A stretch of DNA of 64,000 nucleotides from assembly GCF_001638985.1 (NCBI RefSeq), contig NW_017265171.1:62001-126000 (forward strand), given 5' to 3'. The position numbers and the translations under genes were made by a program. Of the stretch, positions 24,654 to 36,903 are shown in pieces; within the stretch, counting starts at the first letter, position 1; every line of letters starts with the position of its first letter. The DNA comes from Phycomyces blakesleeanus NRRL 1555(-). Taxonomy: Eukaryota > Mucoromycota > Mucoromycetes > Mucorales > Phycomycetaceae. The notes below the pieces were generated by a model. The model had not been told where the DNA came from. It was given only the letters and a program-made list of their open reading frames with translations, and ran no database searches.

Positions 24654-25335
24654 ATGGCTGACAGAGGAGTATGTTTTCATCCAAATTCATTTTCCAAAAA
24701 CAAATAAAAAGAAAGAAAGAAACTCATCTCATTTCGCTTTATAATCCCATCCTGAATACCAATGTAGGCACACAGAGGTCATCATTCCGCCGGACGAGGC
24801 GGTGAACGTGGACGTGGTGGACGAGGTGGTGGACGAGGTGGTGGACGTGGTGGGTATCAACAGTCGGGTCATCCACAAAAGAAAGAATCAATCTTGGATC
24901 TTGGAAAGTACATGGAAAAGAAGGTGCGCGTAAGATTCAATGGAGGAAGAGAAGGTAAAAAAAAAAGAATATAAAATAAAGGGAAACAACTGCATTGTGA
25001 CCATAAAGATAAGTATGGTATGCGTCTACTTATATAAATGGACTGTATATTGCTATTTGATAGTGGTTGGAAAGCTGATGGGTTATGATCCACTACTGAA
25101 TTTGGTTTTGGATGATACAATTGAATATACAAGAGGTATAGTACTAGTGTGCTTACATGAGAAAAGAGAAGCTTATTTCTCTTGGTGCTATCTGTACTGT
25201 ATAGATATGGAAACCGGGTATGTAACAAACGAGACCAGAGAACTTGGACTGGCTGTTTTGCGTGGCACTGCAGTTATTTTGATATCACCCTTTGATGGAT
25301 CCGAAGAAATCGAAAATCCGTTCTTGGCTCAGTAA
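24654..25335 (+). CDS. LSM7: U6 snRNA-associated Sm-like protein Lsm7 with RGG-rich N-terminus
   Basis: Subunit of the Lsm1-7 (mRNA decay) and Lsm2-8 (U6 snRNP) rings. Exons 24654-24668, 24768-24954, 25064-25135 and 25205-25335 give 134 residues. The Sm1 motif reads ILDLGKYMEKKVRVRFNGGR and GYDPLLNLVLDDTIEY; the Sm2 motif reads GLAVLRGTAVILISP; the linker ETGYVTNETRELG matches the Lsm7 type (R-x-L-G before Sm2). The N-terminal 30 or so residues are an Arg-Gly-Gly tract (RGGERGRGGRGGGRGGGRGG), unlike the short plain N-terminus I know for yeast Lsm7; such tracts usually bind RNA or are methylated. The five-codon first exon is supported by a GTATGT donor and exact phase. Confidence 0.92.
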
Positions 25336-25613
25336 CCTTTTATCTCTATTTCTTTCTTTTAAAAAAAAAGAAGAGGAATAAGAAGAAGAAGAAGGAGGAG
25401 GAAAATTGTGTGTTTCAAAGACGATTGTATATGAAACTAAAATGATAATAACAATAATGATAATAAAAAAGAATAAAAAGAGCAATAAAAAGATCATCAA
25501 TGGTATCAAGAATACAGCAGTGTAGAGTATTGCTACACGCGTATTCAATACTAGAAATAAATGTCAACTACATTGTTGGAATGGGATCATCAAATCATAC
25601 AGTTTCTTAAAAA

Positions 25614-25919
25614 CTAAAAAGTAAGAACTTGGCGCATCTGTCTTATTAAGAAATATATGGACTACATATAAGAATATAATCAACAGATTAGGTATGTACC
25701 CAGTAAAGAGCTTGCAATACTATAAAGCCATTAGATACAAATCCATAGAATCCATAAATTAAAAACAAGATTGTTTTACCACCCTTTTCTCCCCAATTTA
25801 TGCTGTTCTTCAAGGTACGAGGAAATTGTATCGAAAGAATTGACAAACTTTCTAAAATAAGGACTGTAATTACAAAAATCGATATACTAAACAAACATAC
25901 TTGAAGCTCATTTTCTATA
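25614..25919 (-). CDS. Small multi-pass membrane protein (5' end unresolved)
   Basis: Not recognised to family level. The minus-strand frame from about 25919 reads ENELQVCLFSISIFVITVLI, LESLSILSIQFPRTLK, NWGEKGGKTILFLIYGFYGF and VSNGFIVLQALYW. A GTACAT donor at 25699 and a TAG acceptor at 25662 add a last exon (25661-25614) ending SIYFLIRQMRQVLTF. Two to three hydrophobic helices with a basic tail are visible. An acceptor (GGCTATAG) just upstream suggests at least one earlier exon that I could not place. Tail-to-tail with LSM7. The coherent hydrophobic pattern and splice signals favour a real gene, but confidence is limited. Confidence 0.4.
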
Positions 25920-26233
25920 GCCAATATAAAACAAAGTATTTTAGTAAGAAATTAATAAACAGATGCTGAATAGCAATCTGGATGTTATATAACATAATGC
26001 AATTCCCTCGTACCCTGGAGAACTGCATTAGTCTGACCAAACCAATTTCTTTCAAGCACCGAGCGTTTGGCTAGCTATTTTTTTTTTTTTTTTTTCTTTG
26101 GTGGCAATCGGAGGGAAAGAAATTAAATTTGACTTAACTGTGTAAAACTCCATACTGTTATTTAAACACTCGCACACACACACAAATAATATCTTTTTTT
26201 AATATATTTTAATTACCTTGGTGTACACACAAT

Positions 26234-28069
26234 ATGTACGGTAGGGTTATGCAAGCCACAAGACTTGGATTCACTTCAAAGTCATTTAGCAACCAAAATG
26301 TTACAACATTGCTTCGATTCCAGAACAAGAACCTTGGGCATTTTTATTCTTCTTTAAGGAATCCTCGTGCATTAGGTACCCAGCTTATTAATTAGCGTCT
26401 TTTTTTTTGCTACATTGACAACATTAATACTAATGATACTAACAATATTTTGTACATACGATCTATAATTATTATTATTTCTTTTTTCTTTTTCTTTTTA
26501 CAAAAAATAAAGGTCCAAGAGGCCGAATTCTTAATCGTGTCACTCCACCAAGACCCATTCGTCCTGTTCTGACCAAAGAGAACAATATTTCGGAACCGAG
26601 TACAAAAACGAATTCTGTAGAAAGCAATGTAGAAATCCAATCCAATGAACACTTTGCTGCTGACCCTGCGAATGTTCCTGTTCATATTCCCTCTCAACCA
26701 GGCGAGGTTCTTCAACCTCATTCACCTGGAGCAGCTGTCTTGACAAAATCTGCGCTCGTGGTTGGAAGAGAGTTGGAAATGATGAACGTATTTTTGGTAA
26801 AGGACACTCAAAATATTGACTATATGGTATATACATACATATCCTCACACCCGCACTCGGGCACATATGGATATAGGGTTATGAACAGGCAAACAAGTAT
26901 AAAATCATGGATCCAGAAGGCAATCATGTTGGTTATATCGCTGAGGAGGAGGGATTTGGAAAGTCCCTGTCTCGTCAATTTCTTAAGACCCACAGACGCA
27001 TGAATGCGACCATTCTTGATGCACAAGGACAAGTTGTTTTCAAGGTTTGATTGTATTGAAACAATATAACTATAGTTATTTTTTTAATTTTTTAATTTTT
27101 TCTTCAAAATAGATCGTTCGTCCGATTTCACTCATCAACAGCCGGATATTTATCTACACTGCAGATGATGAATTGATCGGTGAAGTACAACAACGATGGA
27201 ACCTGGTCAGAAGAAAATACGACTTGTTTACAGGGTGAGAAACCAACCTTTTTTTTTAAAAAGAAAAAAAAATACTCGATTGTGTGGGGAAGGGGTTCAA
27301 TTTATTGATAATATTAATACATGTCTCATTAGTACAAACCAGTTTGCTACTATTGATACACCTTTTCTCGGATGGGACTTTACTCTTCAAGATCAGAACG
27401 GTGGCACCCTTGGAAATGTCAGCCGAAACTTTGTTGGTTTTGCTAGAGAGGTAAAGTCTGTAAACACAGAGAGATTGTATACTCAAATATTTGCGTAGAT
27501 TTTTACAGATTCTGGACAGTATGTATTGCGTATGGATGCAATGGAAGACAGTTCAAGAGGCATGACATTGGATGAACGCGCGGTAACTCTTGCATGTGCC
27601 ATCTCAATCGATTTCGACTACTTTTCACGCCATTCATCACATGGGTAATATTATGAATCATAATGACTATGTAGACTTTATAATTTAACTGTGTGTATAT
27701 ATATTTACATATTGTAGTTCTGGTGGGTTCTTGCCTTTCCCAATCTTCGGAATGGGTGGGGGCGAACACAGAGAAGCCGAACAAGAACATCAACCAGGAG
27801 TAGATATTGGACCGGCTGGTGCTGCAGGGATTGGCTCCGGTGCAGCAGGGATTGGCTCTGGCGCAGCAGGAATGGGTTCTGATGTCAGTGGAAGCCAACA
27901 ACAGGACAATTCGCCATTTTCGGATCCTTATTCTCAACAGGGATCTGAGGGTACCACAAATGAATATGGAGATGTCTGGTTGAGTGATAAAGAGGCAGGT
28001 GTAGACTCTCCAGAGGATGGGGCAAGTGGGATTCTTGACAGCCTTTCTGACTTCTTTGGGAGCGATTAA
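26234..28069 (+). CDS. AIM25: Mitochondrial scramblase-like protein (Aim25/PLSCR family)
   Basis: Tubby-like/LURAP scramblase superfamily. Exons 26234-26375, 26513-26826, 26877-27044, 27113-27234, 27333-27450, 27499-27644 and 27718-28069 sum to 453 residues in frame. The first exon is rich in Arg, Ser and Gln without acidic residues (MYGRVMQATRLGFTSKSFSN), a typical mitochondrial presequence. The conserved core begins NIDYMGYEQANKYKIMDPEG and GYIAEEEGFGKSLSRQFL, followed by RRMNATILDAQGQVVF, IVRPISLINSRIFIY, GEVQQRWNLVRRKYDLF, FATIDTPFLGWDFTLQD, GNVSRNFVGFARE and a DERAVTLACAISIDFDYFSR end. These match the fungal Aim25/ALTERED-LIPID scramblase pattern. The C-terminal 110 residues are Gly/Ser/Gln-rich with a GIGSGAA repeat (three units). 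The homologues' scrambling activity is not proven for fungi. Confidence 0.9.
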
Positions 28070-30173
28070 TAAATCCTCTCAAAATCTAATACAATCTCTA
28101 CTAGATAAAAGTATATTTTACACAGAATTTATAAGAAGAAAAAAAGGAATAAGCCGAGATATATTTCATTATAAACGGAAATATTGCGTCTCTTAATTTA
28201 GTGAAATGTAGAAGACATTATGGTTATTAATATGAGTTTGTCAATGCAGTGCAGACTTGTTTAACGTTGTCATGCTGGTTTATCTATTTTCACTTAATAA
28301 CATATTCTTGAAAGAATATACATATATGTATACGAGGTAGACGGGCTGTTCCTATTGGGACAGTCTAAGAAGCAATAACCATACTATTCTAAGAAAGAAA
28401 GAACCATTTGTTTAAGTTTATTTAAATATTTGATACTAAAACAAAAACCGGCACAATTCATACAAAAATTTGAAAACCTTGGTTCAAATAAAATAGCAAT
28501 AATTGTACGTGTGATGTTTAGTTTCCTTTACTTTATTTCGTATATTGTATACTCATCTTCAAATATCTATGATAATACTTCTTCCTGAAGTTTCTTATAT
28601 GCTTTTATACTGTTATCAACTTTAAGTATTTACTACCCCTTTGCACTACCCGTTTGTCTAAATTTATGAAACCTTTTCAAATTTCTATATTTGTCTTGAT
28701 GTCCAGAAGTTCTCTTGTGTAAATTCAATTGCTATATGATGTAATATTCTATTCCTAACTTTAGATACTTCTCTACTGTTTTTTTTTCAATTAGACACGC
28801 AATTAATATTGACCACAATACGTGCAAGAGCCAGAGATTCAATTGATAGTTAAATGTTTACTTGGCTCTGTTGTTCATCTCAATTGGGAACACAATTATA
28901 TCGTGAGTTACCTGGGTAAGAGTAATTCATAAACTTGTTTTTAAAAATATAGAAGGAACAAATGTAAGTCATGCACAGAGATATATCCCTTTCTTTTTAA
29001 AGATATAGAAGATATATATATATATATATAGTTTTCATGCAACGCCATAAAGTATAGTTACTATGGAGACTAATATTGTATGGATCCGAAACTTACAAGA
29101 TAGAAAAAGAAGTTTTCCAAAATGTCTCAAGAATACATCTTGTAAAGAATTCCCTTTTTCATGGTTTTTATAAGACTGATATTGAAACAATTAGATATTG
29201 ACTGGATCTCATTACCACAAAGTTTATATGCATAAGCAAGTATTCATCTAGTTGTCTTTATATTTGTTTAAATAGAAAGTACTTCGGACGTTCTTTATAG
29301 GTTAAATTTTTAAATTATTTTCTAAAACTCTAAAAATCTCACTTTTTTTTTCAATCTTTTTTAGGTGCTGTAAGAAAAACTTATTAAAGAAAATCTAATG
29401 CATTACAAACGTGTCAAGTATTTCTTTTGTTTAGACAATTCTAAAGGTATCTTGCTGAATACATGTCCTTTAGTAGTCAGACAAACATTGACTGGACTAG
29501 CTTAAATTTTCACATAGCTTTACTTAGTAGAAGAGAAAAAAAATATAATTTCTCGTTCTTCCCAAATGTTGTTCTGAGAAAAAGTTTGTATCGAAAATGG
29601 ACTTTTGGAGCAAATATCCCAGATTTCAGTGCTTAATGATTTTTGATAGTGAAAAAGAATACAAATGTTTTGATCAATATTTGAGTAAGAAGTATAAGAC
29701 AACGGTTAAATGATGGATCCAAGCACGCATCACTAGGTTACACGTGTAAAAACAATTTTTACTTGACCAATTCATACCTATAGCAAATTATGGTTACATG
29801 TGTACCGATTATGATACAGAAACTTTAACTTGAATCTGTATATTGTAATTAAATATAATTAGTAATGGTATCCAGCTAATATATAATCATTCCAATATTA
29901 ACCTTGTAAAAATTATAAAAAAAGAAGTAAAAGAAGTAAAAAGCCCTTTTTTTGTGCAAGGCTAATACTAAATAGGAGCACAAGATTTCCTCGACTTGTT
30001 ATATACTGGATGAAAAGAATAAAATAACATCTTCAATTCCGGTAAAAACTCAACTGAACATACATTCTTAGGTCAAATTTTAAAAGAACAACAAGGTCAC
30101 ATAAATCATACTTCTTAATAATAATAGAGCAGATAGTCTCAACTTTCGTAATATATGACAGTTTAATTATTTT
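28070..30173. other. Gene-poor AT-rich stretch
   Basis: Stops crowd all frames. A (TA)n run lies at 29008-29030 and a weak match to the Tc1-family terminal repeat (CTTTTGGAGCAAATATCCC) at 29603. No gene, RNA gene or clear repeat family is seen. Together with the following Tc1 remnant this makes about 4 kb without an active gene. Confidence 0.5.
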
Positions 30174-31200
30174 CTACCAATAACAGATACCTTTACCTTT
30201 TACCTCGATCCCGTTTAAGCATCTCTGCGTACTCGGAATTTATTAATTCAAGTATTTCTTGAAAATACATCTCCATGTACTTCCCAAAGTAAGCTTAATA
30301 TCATATAAGCTACACAGGCTATGCTTTTTGGACCTCATTCTATAATTTATATAATTCCAAGTATGTTCCATCGAGTTCAGGCCAGGGCTATGCAGCAGTC
30401 TACCAAGAAAAAGCTGGAGTCCATATTATTTCATTCATACTTTAGTTACCCTGTTCATACATGAGCCTACATTGACCCCAAAAAGTTTAGGCCGTCTTCG
30501 GTCATCTTTTTAATTGAGAGGAAACAAAGGAGAGGGAGAGATATGTAGCTTTCAAGGTTTGGATGTATACTTCTTTGAATTCATATATATATATATATAT
30601 TTACATGATTCGTAAAATCGCCGAAATCACTACCATAGGGGTAACCTAAACCATAAAGAACCACCCCAAAATTCATTTCCGGCAAGACAGAATTAGATAA
30701 GATAATGGTAATAGTATACTAAAGAGGGTTGCAACATCCATCCTTCTTGTAGGATTTTAATATATTTTAATCAAGCCATATAACGGAGTTCCAGTTTATG
30801 GTGTTCTAGGGTAAATGGTCATTTGCCAGTTCCAGATGTTTTCTTATTTTGATTAGTCTTTAAGACCTTTGACTTTTCAATAGAAAATATCCGAGAAAAT
30901 AAAGACGTTTCTGGAATATCCGGTTGAGATTGGATGTGTTTGATCCCTTCTAAGTTCATTAAGGATCTATCTCTCATCCATTGAATTCAGTCTTAATCTT
31001 TTTCATACAATTCGTTATTTTTGTAATTGAGTACTCTGGCTATAAAAAAAACTTGTTGACAATGAGCATGTATAAGATTTCTGATGCTCTTGTATACAAT
31101 AATCACGCAAATGAGACACTTTAGAGAGCGTTTAAACACATCACAAAATTTTGTCGGATATTTCCGTTAATCAGCAGAAAAAAGACATTTCCTGCTGCCA
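30174..31200 (-). pseudogene. Heavily decayed Tc1-like transposase
   Basis: Minus-strand translations in several frames keep the order of Tc1 transposase motifs. From upstream (high coordinates): FSRIFSIEKSK (compare the F-S-D-E-S-K-F block) near 30890; then a possible FGVVLYGLGYP near 30670; LHSPGLNSMEHTWNYINYRM near 30390 (compare S-P-D-L-N-P-I-E-H-L-W); and IPSTQRCLNGIEVKGKG, then ICYW and stop at 30174-30176 (compare S-M-P-R-R-C-x-A-V-I-x-A-K-G-G-x-T-x-Y). Several stops and at least one frameshift interrupt it. It belongs to a different Tc1 lineage from the copy at 19.7 kb, which has the N-P-I-E-E-C form. Terminal repeats were not located. Confidence 0.55.
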
Positions 31201-32021
31201 TTAAATTTTACATATCCAATCAATATGTTTTCTTTTCTTCTTAAAACCTGATGTCAAAACAGTTCCTCTTTTCTTCTTCTTCAAATATTTGTTCTGTAAA
31301 TTTAAGTCTCTATTCAATCTGCCCGGAAATATATCGTATTCACATTTATGAGTTCATTATATAGCTAATAAATTTAATCAATTTTAATAATAATAATAAT
31401 ATTTTTTTAAACTAGTATATTGAGATGATTTTGAAGTTAATACAGGTAGAAAATAGAATAAAGGATAGAAAGCTCATTATATATATATTTTTAAAGAATA
31501 ATAATAATCTTGATCGATTACAGTATAATGGATTTAGTTTATACTTTAAATAGACGTATATTATATTATTATTTAGCCTAGCATTTAAAAAAAGCATAAC
31601 ATAACATTATATTATATTATATTTTTCGTATTTAGCCCTAATGATTTATTTATAATTGTAAATCATTCAAATTACGAGTCTTACATGACTTCACACAAGA
31701 ACAATCATAGTAATGGAAAGCACGGATTTCAAAAACGAAGATTAAAACGACAAAGGCTTACATAAGAGACTTTATATTTATTCTTGGTTTTATTGGTCGA
31801 AATCCAACTTTGAATATAGGGAATGCATATTAGCACACAAATAATATTAAGAAGCGAACTTGTTCATTTGAATCCCTGCTCTTTTTTTTGCATCTCTTTC
31901 TCATCTTATTGTCTTTTTCTTTCTTTCTATTAAGATTTTAATATTTTATTTTTGGTGCCTTTAATGAATACAAATCATGGTATGTTTGAATAACTTCATA
32001 TATATATATATATATATATAG
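31201..32021. other. Spacer upstream of the HMG-box gene
   Basis: AT-rich, with (TAA)n at 31387-31402, ATATT repeats at 31603-31623 and (TA)n at 32000-32020. It should contain the promoter and probably the unresolved first exon of the HMG-box gene (an ATG followed by a GTATGT-type donor occurs at 31971-31991). Confidence 0.45.
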
Positions 32022-32973
32022 CAGGGTATTAAATACCAGTACAGAAACAAATTTGGGAACTCAATGCAATCAGCTCAAAACACAATTAAGAAAAGCTTTA
32101 CAGGTAAACGCCCAGTATATTTACAGCCAAATCTCAAATACTAATCAGATGCAGTAGCGCCAAGAGTCTCTTCAATACGATCTTCGAGTATATCAAGATC
32201 AAGTAAAGCGATTACGAAATGAGAAAGAGTAAGTAGCTGTGTATATCCTATCACATATAAAACTCTAATCAAATATTACAAAGCATCTTATTAGAAGAAA
32301 TAGAAAGGAGCAGAGTAATAACAACAAGTTTTGACGACTCTTCTGCGTCAGATGTGGAATCCGTAAGATCAGTAAGCGATATAAGAATAACAGAATGGCA
32401 CAAATTAATCATTTTGTAAAGCATACATCAGCCGCAGGCATCAAACGCGACCGCCTGCATCACGAAAGCGCCCACATCAATGATCAATCTTCATTTGTAA
32501 AGATACTCGGGCGTCCTAACAATCAAGTTAAAAAGCGAAGATCTCAAAAGGAAACCAACTCGACACATTCTACTAAAGCAAAGAAGAAGAAGGATCCAAA
32601 TGCTCCAAAAGGACCGGGAAATCCTTTCTTTTTATATTGTCGTATGGAGCGGGATCGTATAAAAGAAGAGTCGGATCATGACATGAACTTGGGTGAAATG
32701 ACTCGAATACTTGGTCAAGAATGGAAATCATTGGAGCCCAAAGAGAAACAGGTAAAAGCAAGGCCATTAATATTTTGTACTGGTATTGATTTTACTTCTT
32801 AGAAATACCTGGATTTGTTTAAGAAAGAACACGACGAGTACGAAGAGGCTTTACGATCTTATACTGCTTCTACCGAGAACACGGCCGAGCAGTCTTCCCC
32901 CTCCGAGGCTCATTCTGATCTAGTGGCGGATACACCAGTAGTAGATGGGAAATCACAGCCAAAGGGTGTCTGA
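32022..32973 (+). CDS. HMG-box protein (Nhp10-like), N-terminal exon unresolved
   Basis: The HMG box is unmistakable: KKKKDPNAPKGPGNPFFLYC, RMERDRIKEE, MTRILGQEWKSLEPKEKQ, then KYLDLFKKEHDEYEEALRSY after an intron (32752-32802). HMG boxes bend DNA; Nhp10 is the INO80-complex subunit with a single box. Upstream exons at about 32022-32103 (LNTSTETNLGTQCNQLKTQL), 32158-32228 (RQESLQYDLRVYQDQVKRLR) and 32295-32360 form a coiled coil in front of a basic linker (KILGRPNNQVKKRRSQKE), which is the layout of Nhp10. An intron of about 50-60 nt ending at 32420 is needed before HTSAAGIKRDR. The C-terminus is acidic/Ser-rich and ends at 32973. The start codon could not be fixed. The box is certain; the Nhp10 label is an inference. 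Confidence 0.8.
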
Positions 32974-33251
32974 GTTTATTATTAAAGCAAATATTCTTAT
33001 TATTGCTACTATTCACAATATACATTTATTTGTCATTATTATATCTTATCATAAGCTCGTACAAGAGCTATTTTTGTCAAGGGTCCCGCAGATTATGGTT
33101 CAAGGATATCCTTGATTAGTTGAATTTAAGCCACGCATTATTAATGTATGGTATATTTGTATAATTAAACTTTAGGGTTTGTATATATATATATATATCA
33201 GAAAATATATTTTTACTCTTCTTGTAAATTAGATATCTTAGTCTTTCTAAG

Positions 33252-34935
33252 ATGTTTCGTTCTCTTACTGTACGTACTTCTGCCAAAGTCTTTGCCAAGA
33301 CACGCTTTTTCCATGCCTTGTCAACTTCCAAAAATTTTATATTTTCCCCAGAAGTAAAAAAAGCTCTTTCCAACAACGGTCCTGTGGTTGCATTGGAATC
33401 TACAATCATTAGTCATGGTAAAGATGATAATCTCGGTCATTAGACTGAACATTAGGTCAAGGCCAAACACTTAATTATTATTATTATTATTAATCCCCAT
33501 TTATTATAGGAATGCCTTATCCACAGAATGTAGAGACTGCACGTGCAGTAGAAGATCTTGTTCGGGCCCAAGGTGCTACTCCTGCGACCATTGCAATTCT
33601 AGATGGAAAAGTTCACATTGGTATATAATCTGTCTTAGAGATTCTTCACATGTTAGTTGTTCTAAGGCGTAAAAACGTTTTATGTGCGTGTGTCTATGTA
33701 CAGGTCTTGAAGATAATGCGTTGGAGAGATTGGGAAAGATTGGAGTCAAGGCACAAAAGACTTCTAGACGTGACTTACCCATTGTCCTTTCTCAGGTAAG
33801 AGAATAAAACTAAAATACGGGTTTTATTTAATGTATTCATAACCATATATAAACCTCTGGATTTGTAGCGCTTGCCTGGTGCTACGACTGTAGCTAGCAC
33901 CATGTTCCTTGCCAGGGCTGCTGGAATCCATGTATTTGTTACTGGCGGAATTGGAGGTGTACACCGTGGAGCAGATCAATGTAAGCCTTAAATCTACCTG
34001 TTTGTGTGCATGTCTATTTAATCATATCAAAAAGCATTTGATATTAGCGCTGATTTACTAGAATTGGGAAAGACTCCTGTGGCTGTTGTGTGCGCCGGTG
34101 TTAAGAGCATTCTTGACATCCCAAAAACACTCGAAGTTCTGGTATGATTTGTATAGTAAAGTGGTTGAAGCCAGCTTTATAAACGTTTTGCATTAAAATA
34201 TAGGAAACTCAAGGTGTGACTGTATCGACATTTGGGGATAGTAAGAGATTCCCTGCTTTTTACACACCTGATAGTGGTCTCGATGTAAGTCTGGCATTTA
34301 ATAAAGTATTTTTTTTTAAAGTTTCTTTTAAATTAACATCCTGTGACCCAAATCACATAATCTCAGAGTCCTAGCCGTGTTGAAGATGCTACGGCTGCAG
34401 CACAAGCTATTTGTAAGTTAGTGCATCAAAATGAACATGTACATACAACCCATAAAGTTGGGTTCAGGACATTTTGTTACAGCCTACTAAACCGCACAAT
34501 TCTTTACAAATATCGCAAAAGTGTCAAATCATGAACTTGGGCTGAACAGTGGTATAGTCATTGCTGTTCCAATTCCACGTGAATCTGCAGCAGATGCTCG
34601 CTTAATCCAGAGTGCGATTGATACCGCAATTGCCGAAGCAAGGTAAACCAAATACCACCAGTGTGTATTTTTGCTGTTCTAACAAACTCATGTGAATCTC
34701 TTTAGAGAAAATGGTGTTGTTGGTAAAGAAGAAACTCCATTTTTATTGAAGCGTATGGCTGAATTAACAAAAGGAGAGTCCCTTAATGCCAGTAAGTCAT
34801 TTATAATGTAAATGAGACCTTTCTTTATTAACTCCTTTTTTTTTAAAAAAAAAAGACATTGCTTTAGTAAAGAATAATGCCATTGTAGGAGGAAAAATTG
34901 CCTATGAACTGGCCCAATTAAAACAGATTTCATAG
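33252..34935 (+). CDS. Pseudouridine-5'-phosphate glycosidase (YeiN/IndA family)
   Basis: Splits pseudouridine 5'-phosphate into uracil and ribose 5-phosphate. Ten exons (33252-33417, 33510-33620, 33704-33795, 33869-33980, 34035-34141, 34204-34284, 34367-34412, 34522-34642, 34706-34791, 34856-34935) total exactly 334 codons. Family signatures in order: [128 protein letters not shown] and GGKIAYELA. The first 30 residues ([20 protein letters not shown]) look like a mitochondrial presequence. It is not fused to a PfkB pseudouridine kinase domain, as happens in many eukaryotes; the frame ends after the glycosidase. Identity is secure. Confidence 0.93.
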
Positions 34936-35094
34936 ATTGCGTAGACTGTAAAAGAAAATATATGAAAGAAAATAATCGTTTACATATTTATATATCCAAG
35001 GGAGGTAAAGAGAGAGAGAGAGATTGAAAACTTGGGTAGTGTGGAAGATAGGATTGCTTAAATGGAGCTTAAGATATCTTGAGAATTTTCGAGA

Positions 35095-36871
35095 TTATGA
35101 TTCATCTGGATCCACCTTTTCCAAGGCCTGAACAACATCGCGCCAGATTTGAATTCCCTTTTGATTTCACAACCATGAGCTTCAATAAGCAAGTTGCTTT
35201 TTTTTTTATAAAACATACCTGGTCGTAGAATTCAACCTTGCCATCAGTATATATTTTTAATGCTTCGTTCATTTCGACAGACTTGCTTTGTGTGAAAAAG
35301 TGATCTTCTTTTTTGACTTGGTCAGAAAATGCACTAGATACAATATCAGACTGATCCTTAGCATTTTTGAGCTATAATCATAAAGTTTGGTTAGGTTGTT
35401 ATTAAAGTAAATATTATCTCTATCTCTCCATGTCTCTTAAGAAATCACCTCTCGAAGACGCTCGTCTAAGCGTAAGATCTTCTCTCGCTTAATCTTGTCA
35501 GTATCAGCTCCTCTGACTTCATTGATCTTTCCTGTAAAATATCCAGCAAAATTATAAGATCCTTCTCCAGGTCGACCCCTCATCATTTTTTCTTTTTCTT
35601 TAATGGTAGTCTGGTAGTAATCTGTAAGTTCTTCAACATCAAGCTGCTTTTGATCCCGTAGTTTGAGTACATCCTTTCAATCAAGATTATGATGAGATTT
35701 TGTTGATGAGATTTCGATTTGATTGTGCTTACCTTGAGGACACTATAATAGGCCATATAATCATGGATTTCACCAAGCCAGTCTGTATCTTTTGACGCCT
35801 GAGACAAATAAGCAAGCAAACAAAGAAAGTCAATGGGTATGCATATTTAAATGAACTAACTAACTAACTAGCTCACCATTATCCTGATGTTCTTTGCATA
35901 TTGACTAACACCAGAAGCAAAATGTAAAAGGGTCTCGTTCATGTTTGCCTCGAGCTCAGCCAGTCCACGAATACTTGCAGAAAACTCTTCGTAATCATTG
36001 CAGAGATCTTTTTTTTTTAAAAAAAAAAAGAAATAATGAACATAGGTTTCAAATATTTATACAGAAAATATTACCGTCTGTTCTTTTGTTGGATCTCATC
36101 AAGGTCTTTTCAAGCAATTCGAGGTTTTCTTCAGTCCTCTCAATCCGCTCTTTCATTTCAACAAATCTCTCGTCTGGCTTTCTGAGTTTTGAGAATGCGT
36201 TTAACAAAGAGTCTCCTAGTGTGTCAATCATTGTTTCTTGACTTTCCCGGAGAGCACGAGCAGAGGCATCATTCTAAAACCGATTTGCTGGTCAAAATCT
36301 AGACACATATTCCCACATTTGTGGCATCGATTTTTATTCTTTTTCAGAAAACCTACAAAATCGCTCGATTCCAAAAACATCACAAAAAAGTTGGATCGGC
36401 CAAGTACAGGATGCCAGGATATTCTCTGTAGGAATCGTTGAAGACTTTACATGTTTGTATGTATGTATGTATGTATGTATGTGTATGGGTGTGTGTGTGT
36501 ATGTTTTTTTTTACAATGCATTATTATTAATATTATTATGAAATTAATACAACGGAATGCAGTTTTGTACAGCAATATTTACCTCATTCGCCGTTTCTCG
36601 ATGAATTCTGTTCCGAATCTATCTCCTTTGACATATTCTGTAACAAATGCACCCATTCTTTGTTGAGTGTTTCAAAAAGATACATAAAATCTAGCAATTC
36701 AATTACCCATTCGATGTTTATCTGGCAGAGGTGGTACAAAACAAGCAGGATAGTCTGCGTAGAGAACCTTTCTTAACCACACAAAGTCTTGGAATCTTCT
36801 TCGTACCAGCGGTTTCTATACAATTCATTTTCTTTTGTTTTTAAAAAAATTGTACATAATGCGAATATCTC

Positions 36872-36903
<32 letters not shown>

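Noticed and set aside
29595..29625. Possible third copy of the Tc1 terminal repeat (CTTTTGGAGCAAATATCCC)
   Set aside because: Only partial similarity, no TA border and no partner end.
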